Shown piece after piece: positions 36,863-42,529 of a stretch of 42,529 nt of DNA. A program made the translations under genes and the position numbers. Positions within the stretch are counted from its first letter, which is position 1. The number at the start of each line of letters is the position of its first letter. The stretch is from Thermoleophilia bacterium (GTDB taxonomy: Bacteria; Actinomycetota; Thermoleophilia; BMS3ABIN01): positions 1-42,529 of the forward strand of contig JAGVMV010000008.1 in the NCBI GenBank assembly GCA_020053595.1, written 5' to 3'. The notes beneath the pieces are model-generated. The model saw nothing but the letters and a program-made list of their open reading frames with translations. It was not told the origin of the DNA and ran no database searches.

Positions 36863-37777
36863 TTATTCGCGGAAAGGCTCGGCGGCCCAGACCTGACGAT
36901 AAGATAGCCGGAGCCTGGTGGCGGCGGCATCGGCGGCGTCACGGTCCCGGAAAATGCCGAAGACGGCGGAACCGCTGCCGCTCATCAGCGCTCCCAGCGC
37001 GCCGGTGACCATGATCTCTTCCTTCAGGCGGTCCAGATCGGGGAAAAAGGTTCGCGCCGGCGCCTCCAGATCATTGTGCAGGATTGCTGCCAGCTCTTCG
37101 GCCCCCCGCAGATCGGCCAGGCCATCCCGTAGCTGCCGGCATTGATGTTCGAGGCTGGTTGTTTTCGGGTCTCCGGCCGCGACGCCGGAGTTCGACCGGC
37201 CCGCCATCTCATCATAGCGTTCATAGACTTTCGCCGTGGACAGCGCCACGGGAGGCTTTACCAGCACGATGGCATAGTCAGGAAAGTCCTCGACCGGTTC
37301 GAGCCGATCGCCGACTCCCTGCGTCAGTTGCGGCCCGCTGGCCAGAAAAAAGGGCACGTCGGCGCCCAGTTCCAGCGCCACGGCCTGCAGGCGCTCCTGT
37401 GGCACCTCCAGATCGAACATGAACACCAGCAGCTTGAGGATTGCGGCGGCATCCGAACTGCCTCCCGCCAACCCGGCGGCCACCGGTATCTCCTTCTTCA
37501 GTTCGATGTCCACGTCAAGATTGCGGCCGATCTCCCGTTCCAGCGCCCGGGCCGCCCGCATGACGATATTCTCTCCGGGAGGTATATTGGAGCCGGTCAG
37601 GCGGATCCCCGTTCCCTCGGCCTCGGGCATCGTCCTCAGCGTATCGAACAACCTGATTTTTTCCATGACCGAACAGACGGGATGGTAACCGTCAAAGCGG
37701 CGCGCGCCGACATGCAGGCAAAGATTGATCTTGGCCGGCGCCGGCACCTCTGCTATCTTCGAGGAAGAATTGTGCAC
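36863..37777 (-). CDS. ispE: 4-diphosphocytidyl-2-C-methyl-D-erythritol kinase
   Basis: A GHMP kinase of the MEP isoprenoid pathway, 304 residues. Marks are APAKINLCLHVGARRFDGYH, the ATP loop IPVAAGLAGGSSDAAAIL, LGADVPFFL and the C-terminal ALMSGSGSAVFGIF. Translation starts at GTG (37777). Isoprenoid supply connects to UppP (40495), which recycles the undecaprenyl carrier. It follows rsmA by 41 bp, a very common pairing (rsmA-ispE). Confidence 0.96.
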   Translation of the reverse strand: MHNSSSKIAEVPAPAKINLCLHVGARRFDGYHPVCSVMEKIRLFDTLRTMPEAEGTGIRLTGSNIPPGENIVMRAARALEREIGRNLDVDIELKKEIPVAAGLAGGSSDAAAILKLLVFMFDLEVPQERLQAVALELGADVPFFLASGPQLTQGVGDRLEPVEDFPDYAIVLVKPPVALSTAKVYERYDEMAGRSNSGVAAGDPKTTSLEHQCRQLRDGLADLRGAEELAAILHNDLEAPARTFFPDLDRLKEEIMVTGALGALMSGSGSAVFGIFRDRDAADAAATRLRLSYRQVWAAEPFRE

Positions 37778-37818
37778 GTCATTTTGCCTTCATGAAATCC
37801 AGGCCCTCCGGGAATACT

Positions 37819-38694
37819 TCAGCTGAACAGACCGTTTTTATCCATTATCCTGACCAGTTTCTCAAACTGGGGTGGCGTCAGTTCCTGCGGACGCACGCCG
37901 ATGCCCAAACCCGCCTCCGCCAGCAGCGCCTCCAGAAGTCGCTTGCTAGCGGCGAGCGATCGGCCCGCCGGCAGCACATCTGGCCACGCTTCCGCCAGGC
38001 TGTTCACCAGCTTCTTGCGCCGGTGGGCGAAAGCAGCATAAACTACCGCCTTCACCCGCGGGAAGTTGGCCGCCGCGTAGCCTCCACCCTGCCGCCGCCG
38101 GAATGCCAGCAGGCTCGAATTCACCCGCGGACGCGGATAGAAAACCGTCGGCGGCACCGGCCGGGCTGAAACCTTTTCCGCCATCAGCTGGGTCATTACC
38201 GAAACGCCGCCATAGTTGGCGCTGCCCGGAGCCGAGAACAGCCGTTCGGCGATCTCCTTCTGCAGCATCAGGCACCATAATTGCAGCGACGGCAGCTCGG
38301 CGAAACTCCTCATCACCAGGGGCGCCGCGACGTTGTAGGGCAGGTTGGCGACAAACTTCACCGGCGGCGGCCGCAGCGATCCCAGGTCGAAGCGCACCGC
38401 GTCGCCCAGATGCAGGTTGAAGCCGGGACGCGCCCCGAACTCTTCCTTGAGCATCCCGGACAGCCGCCGGTCCATTTCGATGCAGTGGACCACGCCACAG
38501 CGGTCGAGCAGCCTCTCCGTGAGCACGCCCAGTCCAGGACCGACCTCCAGCACCACGTCGCCGGCAGCCAGCGCCGCCGTCCGCTCAATGACGTCGAGGA
38601 TGTTGGGATCGATGAGAAAATTCTGGCCCAGCCCGCGGTCGGGAGCGATGCCACTCCGCCGTAGCCGTTCCAGGGGAGTCTGGTTCGGGGCCAT
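37819..38694 (-). CDS. rsmA: 16S rRNA dimethyladenosine transferase
   Basis: The enzyme dimethylates two adjacent adenosines in the 16S rRNA 3' hairpin. The 291-residue protein has GLGQNFLIDPNILDVI, SAM motif I VLEVGPGLGVLTERL, catalytic NLPYNVAAPLV (usually NLPYxIS/T), FYPRPRVNSSLLAF, and a basic C-terminal domain (AFAHRRKKLVNSL). It starts just after the DUF47 gene and is cotranscribed with ispE. Confidence 0.96.
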   Translation of the reverse strand: MAPNQTPLERLRRSGIAPDRGLGQNFLIDPNILDVIERTAALAAGDVVLEVGPGLGVLTERLLDRCGVVHCIEMDRRLSGMLKEEFGARPGFNLHLGDAVRFDLGSLRPPPVKFVANLPYNVAAPLVMRSFAELPSLQLWCLMLQKEIAERLFSAPGSANYGGVSVMTQLMAEKVSARPVPPTVFYPRPRVNSSLLAFRRRQGGGYAAANFPRVKAVVYAAFAHRRKKLVNSLAEAWPDVLPAGRSLAASKRLLEALLAEAGLGIGVRPQELTPPQFEKLVRIMDKNGLFS

Positions 38695-38705
38695 CGCCCC
38701 GGAAC

Positions 38706-39416
38706 CTACTGGATTTCCAGGTGCCGGACCGCGATCAGCCGGATCGTCTCGGCACAGTCGGCAGCCCGGTCGGCGACCTCTTCCAGCCGCTCGATGATCG
38801 CCTTCAGCTGATGGAACGTCTTGAAGTCGGTGTCCATCTCGAAGAGGATGCCATAGATCTTGACGTAGATGTCATCCACTTCACTTTCGATGTGGTCGAC
38901 CTCCTCGGACAATTCCTCGGCCTCACGCATGTTGGGCCGCATGGTCATGATCGCGTCACGCAGCTTGCGCACCGCGCGCAGGTCGGTCTCCGCCATTTCT
39001 TCCAGCAGGTGGTTGATCTCAGGGGTAAGGTCGAAGCGGCGCATTACCAGCCGGTCCGCCGCGCCCGTGGCGTAGTTGGCAATCTTGTCCAGGCCGACAA
39101 CCAGCCGGAACAGGTCGGCGCGGCTGATCGGGAAGAAACCACCCGCGGTCAGGCCGCGCAGGATTTCGCCTTTCATGGCGTCGGCCTGACTCTCCAGAGC
39201 GTCGAGCTCGCCGGCGGCCCGCTCCATTGCCTGGCAGGCGTCGGCGCAGTAGAACTTGACCACGTCAAACAGCCGCTCGGTGATGGTTACGACCAGGTCG
39301 GCCATATTCAAAATCTGGTCCAGGGTGCGATTCTCGCTGGCCATGCCCAGATCTCTCACCGTTCCCTCGACCGAGGCCCCGGTGAGCGCCTCCTTCAATT
39401 TGCTCATGAATCCCAT
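38706..39416 (-). CDS. DUF47/PhoU-like phosphate transport regulator
   Basis: A 236-residue all-helical protein of the TIGR00153/DUF47 family. Marks are the acidic helix-bundle repeats (ALESQADAMKGEIL, LSEEVDHIESEVDDIYVKIY) and the C-terminal AIIERLEEVADRAADCAETI. Such PhoU-like proteins bind metal clusters and pair with Pit phosphate permeases. The ATG is 10 bp after the pit gene, so they are cotranscribed. Confidence 0.93.
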   Translation of the reverse strand: MGFMSKLKEALTGASVEGTVRDLGMASENRTLDQILNMADLVVTITERLFDVVKFYCADACQAMERAAGELDALESQADAMKGEILRGLTAGGFFPISRADLFRLVVGLDKIANYATGAADRLVMRRFDLTPEINHLLEEMAETDLRAVRKLRDAIMTMRPNMREAEELSEEVDHIESEVDDIYVKIYGILFEMDTDFKTFHQLKAIIERLEEVADRAADCAETIRLIAVRHLEIQ

Positions 39417-39426
39417 AATTACCTAC

Positions 39427-40440
39427 CTACCCGAAGATTGACAGGACGTAATAGGAGGCCGCCGCCACTCCCGCACAAAAAGGCAGGGTGATCAGCCAGG
39501 CCAGAATTATATCACGGAAGGTTCGCCAGCCTACATTGCCCAGACCGGAGGCGATGCCTGTGCCGGTCACCGCCGAGGTCACGACGTGGGTCGTCGAGAC
39601 CGGCAGGCCCAGGCGCGAAGCCGTGAAGATAACCACGGCGGCGCCGGTCTCAGCCGAGAAACCGTGCACCGGATGGAGCTGGGTGATGCCCTCGCCCATG
39701 GTCCGGATCAGCCGCATGGAGAGAACGCTCAGATAAGTGCCAATCGCCATGGCCGCGGAACAGGCGAGGATCACCCAGACCGGCACATAGATCTCGGAGT
39801 AATTATAGTGGGCGGCCAAAAACAGGGCGATGATGCCCATGACCTTGGTGGCGTCGTTAGCCCCATGGGTAAAAGAGACAAAACTCGATGAGAAGATCTG
39901 CATCTTCTTGTAGAACCCGTCGGCGCGCTCGATGTCCAGGCGCATGGCTGCAAGGATGCGCCGCGAGATCATCATCAGAACGAAGCCCACCGCCATGCCG
40001 ATGACCGGAGAAAGTATCAGAGCCGCCATCACCTCGGTCATCTTGCCCCATTTGACGCCGTCCATGCCCAGGGCCATGACGCCGGCGCCCAGCAAGCCGC
40101 CGATCAGCGCGTGTGATGAGCTCACCGGCAGCCCCCAGAACCAGGTCAGAATGTCCCAGATCAACGCTCCCAGCAGCGCCGATACCACCAGCCTGGCCAT
40201 CAGGTTGGAGTCGCTGGTGGCATCGAAGTTGATAACCCCGCCGATGGTCTTGGCCACCTTGATGCCCAGGAAGGGACCGACGAAGTTGAAGGCCGCGGAA
40301 ATCATGATGGCCGTACGGGGCTTGAGTGCCTTGGTATAGATGACGGTTGATACGGCGTTACATCCGTCGTGAAAACCGTTCATCAGGTCGAAGGCGATGG
40401 CCGCGACGACTACCATGACTAGAAGGAGGGTACTGTCCAC
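39427..40440 (-). CDS. pit: Inorganic phosphate transporter, PiT family
   Basis: A 337-residue membrane protein with about ten segments and the two PiT signature repeats, each around a G-x-N-D/A-type motif: DLMNGFHDGCNAVSTVIYTK near the N-terminus and SFVSFTHGANDATKVMGI mid-protein. 'GLPVSSSHALIGGLLGAG' and 'GLPVSTTHVVTSAVTGTG' are the paired re-entrant loops. The first repeat has Cys-Asn where Ala-Asn-Asp/Glu is more usual. It carries phosphate by cation symport. GTG start at 40440. Confidence 0.95.
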   Translation of the reverse strand: MDSTLLLVMVVVAAIAFDLMNGFHDGCNAVSTVIYTKALKPRTAIMISAAFNFVGPFLGIKVAKTIGGVINFDATSDSNLMARLVVSALLGALIWDILTWFWGLPVSSSHALIGGLLGAGVMALGMDGVKWGKMTEVMAALILSPVIGMAVGFVLMMISRRILAAMRLDIERADGFYKKMQIFSSSFVSFTHGANDATKVMGIIALFLAAHYNYSEIYVPVWVILACSAAMAIGTYLSVLSMRLIRTMGEGITQLHPVHGFSAETGAAVVIFTASRLGLPVSTTHVVTSAVTGTGIASGLGNVGWRTFRDIILAWLITLPFCAGVAAASYYVLSIFG

Positions 40441-40494
40441 GGGCTTTTTTTATCACCTGGCCGGGCCCTCTGCAACCAGCCGGCGATTAAAGTT

Positions 40495-41328
40495 TCAGCT
40501 TCCCCCGATAAGCTTGGAGAGAAGCACGCCGCCGCCGGCCACCCAGCAGTAAATGGCGAAGACCGCCAGGCTGTGCCGGCGGACATAACCGAGCAGGAAT
40601 TTGACCGCCGCGAACCCCGAAACAGCCGCGAATAAAAAGCCTGTGATCAAGGTTGGCATGTCCTCGCCGTTGCCGCTTGTCTCACCGTCAGCACCGCCGA
40701 AACCATGCCGCAGTTTGAAGATCGCGGCGCCGGCGATGATCGGCACACTCAGCAGGAAGGAATACCGGGCGGCGGTTTCCCGTTTCAGCCCCAGGAAAAG
40801 GCCGGTGGAGATGGTCGATCCCGAACGTGAGATACCGGGAAGAATGGCCACCGCCTGGGCAAAGCCGATCGCCAGCACATCGGAGATTTTCATCTGGGCG
40901 ACGCCCCTGCCATGGAGGGCGCGCTCTCCCGAGACCTTCTGGCTGGCCACCAGCAGCACTCCGGTGATCATCAGGAAGAAGGCGACCCAAGCTGGTTCGC
41001 CGAAAACCGCCTCGAATTTTTTCTCCAGCAGTCCGCCGATGACCGCCGCCGGTATGGTGCCGATCACCAGAAAGAGCCCCACGCGCCGCTTGACGACGGC
41101 GGCCTCGCCCTTCTCGAAAAAAGCTTTGACGATCTCCAGCAGATCACGCCAGAAATAGGCAATTACCGCAACCATCGATCCCAGATGCAGCACCAGGTCG
41201 AAGGATACCGAGGGAGCCTCCCAGCCCATCAGGTCGGGTACCAGGACCAGGTGCGCCGAACTGCTTACCGGCAAAAATTCGGTGAGACCCTGGACGATGC
41301 CGAGGATCAGGGCTTCGATAACGGTCAT
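40495..41328 (-). CDS. uppP: Undecaprenyl-diphosphatase (BacA family)
   Basis: This integral membrane phosphatase recycles the C55 lipid carrier for peptidoglycan synthesis and gives bacitracin tolerance. The 277-residue protein has LGIVQGLTEFLPVSSSAHLV (about 9-28) with catalytic Glu and Ser. The second conserved motif is ILPGISRSGSTISTGLFLG. Eight membrane segments are visible. A Gly/Asp-rich loop (GGADGETSGNGED) inserted between segments is slightly unusual. It lies between dedA and pit on the same strand. Confidence 0.96.
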   Translation of the reverse strand: MTVIEALILGIVQGLTEFLPVSSSAHLVLVPDLMGWEAPSVSFDLVLHLGSMVAVIAYFWRDLLEIVKAFFEKGEAAVVKRRVGLFLVIGTIPAAVIGGLLEKKFEAVFGEPAWVAFFLMITGVLLVASQKVSGERALHGRGVAQMKISDVLAIGFAQAVAILPGISRSGSTISTGLFLGLKRETAARYSFLLSVPIIAGAAIFKLRHGFGGADGETSGNGEDMPTLITGFLFAAVSGFAAVKFLLGYVRRHSLAVFAIYCWVAGGGVLLSKLIGGS

Positions 41329-41400
41329 TTCCTCACTTCCTCATTCTCTGTACGCCGTATGCCCGTGCAGGTTCGTCCTGAAATTGACCCGCTGGATTCA

Positions 41401-42102
41401 TCAGAGTGAATTATCCTGGTCCGGGGTTTCCTTGCCGGCGATCTCCGCCGTGACCCGGTCCTTCTTCATGTTGTTTACATGCCGCCAGACATACCAGACG
41501 ACCCCCGCCACCAGCAGGACGCCTATCAGGATGTCAGCCTTGTGGAAATATCCCCCCAGGGTGTTCCAGTTCTCACCCATTTTATAGCCCACGTAGGCCA
41601 GGCCGGTCGACCACGGCAGCGCCCCCAGAAAGGTATAGAGGCTGAAAGTCGAGAGCTTCATGCCGCTGATCCCGGCGGGGAAGGAGATGAAAGTCCTGAT
41701 GACCGGCAGCATCCTGGTGAAGAACACCGTGCCGCGGCCGTATTTTTCGAACCATCGGTCCGCCACATCGAGGTCATGATGAGACAAAAGTACGTACTTG
41801 CCGTATTTTTCCACCAGCGGCCTGCCACCCTTGGCGCCGACCCAGTAAGCAAGCAGCGAGCCGGCCAGGTTGCCGAGGGCGCCGACGGCACCCACCAGCA
41901 ACAGGTTCACCAGGGTGTTGTCGCCTACATAGGCAAAGACATCAGTGAAAACCAGGTAGCCCGAAAAGGGCATGATTATCTCCGAGGGCAGCGGAATACA
42001 GGCGGATTCGATGGCCATGGCCAGAAACACCCCTGCGTAGCCCAGGGCGGATATGATATCGATGACTATGCCGGCGAGAAATTCGATTAACGAAGAAATC
42101 AT
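41401..42102 (-). CDS. DedA-family membrane protein (SNARE-associated/VTT domain)
   Basis: A 233-residue membrane protein. The VTT domain includes AIESACIPLPSEIIMPFSGY, NLAGSLLAYWVGAKGGRPLV, the re-entrant F-T-R-M-L-P-V-I-R-T block (FFTRMLPVIRTFISFPAGIS) and PWSTGLAYVGYKMGENW. Acidic residues in the first and basic residues in the second block are those needed for DedA function. Relatives recycle undecaprenyl phosphate or scramble phospholipids, in keeping with the adjacent uppP. Confidence 0.94.
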   Translation of the reverse strand: MISSLIEFLAGIVIDIISALGYAGVFLAMAIESACIPLPSEIIMPFSGYLVFTDVFAYVGDNTLVNLLLVGAVGALGNLAGSLLAYWVGAKGGRPLVEKYGKYVLLSHHDLDVADRWFEKYGRGTVFFTRMLPVIRTFISFPAGISGMKLSTFSLYTFLGALPWSTGLAYVGYKMGENWNTLGGYFHKADILIGVLLVAGVVWYVWRHVNNMKKDRVTAEIAGKETPDQDNSL

Positions 42103-42145
42103 TAAAACTAGCTTACCTATAGATATCGATTAAGTAAAACCGGAA

Positions 42146-42190
42146 GCAGGAGCTGCCGGGTTCCAGCGAGGCCGAGCCGCCTGCTCCTGC
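42146..42190 (-). other. Inverted repeat near dedA start
   Basis: GCAGGAGC (42146-42153) and GCTCCTGC (42183-42190) can pair around a 29-nt loop. Leftward it is followed by TTCCGGTTTT, so it might end transcription from the peptide gene at 42443. The 42103-42442 gap otherwise shows no supported gene; an Arg-rich frame at 42130-42351 looks non-coding. Confidence 0.35.
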
Positions 42191-42380
42191 AGGATCATCC
42201 TGGAAATTAGATTAAACACCGGTTCCTTAAGAGTTAAGGGATTCGCCGACAAGCGCATGTACGCCGTCAATAAGAGCCGGTCGGGCGCCAGCGCCAACCT
42301 GCGCAGCCTGCCAAAACCATCCGAGCTCCGCCGCACGGACCTGAAACGCACAGGGGCATCTGCCAGGACTAATTACAGCA

Positions 42381-42415
42381 CGGAGGGGCGGGCGCCGCAG
42401 GCGCCCGCCCCTCCG
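42381..42415 (+). terminator. Perfect 16-bp GC hairpin with T tract on plus strand
   Basis: Arms 42381-42396 and 42400-42415 pair perfectly around a 3-nt loop. A GGTTTTT/GCTTTTTTT tract follows on the plus strand. It sits 28 bp beyond the end of the minus-strand peptide gene, where the transcript would meet an A-rich lead, the hairpin and then TGCTGTAATT. As a terminator it is orientated better for the plus strand, where I see no gene. Confidence 0.55.
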
Positions 42416-42442
42416 GTTTTTGCTTTTTTTGCTACCGGTCTA

Positions 42443-42529
42443 TCAGGCCGGCGGCGGCGGAACCACTACACTGCACTGCCAGTTCGGGCACTCGAAGGTA
42501 AGGTCCTTCAAGTTGTCGTGCTTCACCAG
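42443..42529 (-). CDS. Cys/Trp/Pro-rich peptide, copy 2, N-terminus beyond window
   Basis: The last 28 codons of a second copy of the peptide encoded at 1108-1233. The visible part begins LVKHDNLKDL and ends TFECPNWQCSVVVPPPPA, then TGA. Compared with copy 1, the [LT/LV]-K-H-[A/D]-N-L-K-D-[M/L] stretch is conserved with changes, and the last 18 residues are identical. At DNA level, seven of those 18 codons differ, all synonymous. The start, promoter and any linked maturation genes lie to the right of the window. It is orientated towards dedA. Confidence 0.8.
   Translation of the reverse strand: MVKHDNLKDLTFECPNWQCSVVVPPPPA

Noticed and set aside
42130-42351. 73-residue Arg-rich open frame downstream of peptide copy 2
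   Set aside because: No ribosome site, composition typical of GC-rich non-coding frames, and it overlaps an inverted repeat.

Overview
The window is a 42.5 kb stretch of high-GC chromosome that encodes mostly ordinary housekeeping functions. Gene order (prs, ctc, pth, mfd, SurA-like, mazG, eno), leaderless-looking starts, frequent GTG/TTG starts and a PimA-like glycosyltransferase suggest an actinobacterial-type organism. An anaerobic lifestyle is suggested by the siroheme-dependent (Ahb) heme pathway, by HgdC/DUF2229-type activase genes and by system II cytochrome c assembly. The lineage assignment is inference; no marker here names a genus.

Layout. 1-1290: a partial secreted TolB-like beta-propeller gene (minus) diverges from a 41-codon peptide gene (plus), with overlapping -35 boxes. 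1326-6593 (minus): resB, ccsA, a siroheme-synthase dehydrogenase, hemA and hemC. 6600-7317: decayed gene remnants. 7318-9761 (minus): a small diheme lipoprotein, a polytopic glycosyltransferase-like protein and a methyltransferase. 9822-14703 (minus): cobA-hemD, ahbC, ahbD, ahbA and ahbB. Together with hemA/hemC these take glutamyl-tRNA to heme through siroheme, except hemL and hemB, which are not in the window. 14773-16563 (minus): FmdB-like, SurE and a HAD phosphatase. 16771-19935 (plus): glycosyltransferase, polysaccharide deacetylase and LPG-synthase-type membrane protein, an envelope glycolipid cassette. 20120-23669 (plus): two DUF2229/HgdB-like proteins, an HgdC-type activase and a small unknown. 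23679-35661 (minus): zinc-finger membrane protein, thioredoxin, enolase, MazG, PpiC-type lipoprotein, Mfd, Pth, L25, Prs, GlmU and tRNA-Gln. 35858-36800 (minus): a small PRC-barrel-like gene, a frameshifted DUF2267-like gene and a structured RNA with a strong terminator. 36863-42102 (minus): IspE, RsmA, DUF47, Pit, UppP and DedA.

The most unusual signal is at the two ends. The small peptide encoded at 1108-1233 has a second copy on the minus strand at 42443-42529, cut by the window edge. The last 18 residues (TFECPNWQCSVVVPPPPA) are identical in both, yet seven of those 18 codons differ, all synonymously. Selection therefore acts on the peptide itself. It resembles a RiPP-type precursor (variable leader, invariant Cys/Trp/Pro-rich C-terminus), but I recognise no family and no dedicated maturase is visible here. 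Other points of interest are a pth gene without a canonical start codon, the unidentified structured RNA near 36580-36780, an orphan acyl-CoA-dehydratase-activase-type cluster, and the heme/cytochrome gene arrangement.
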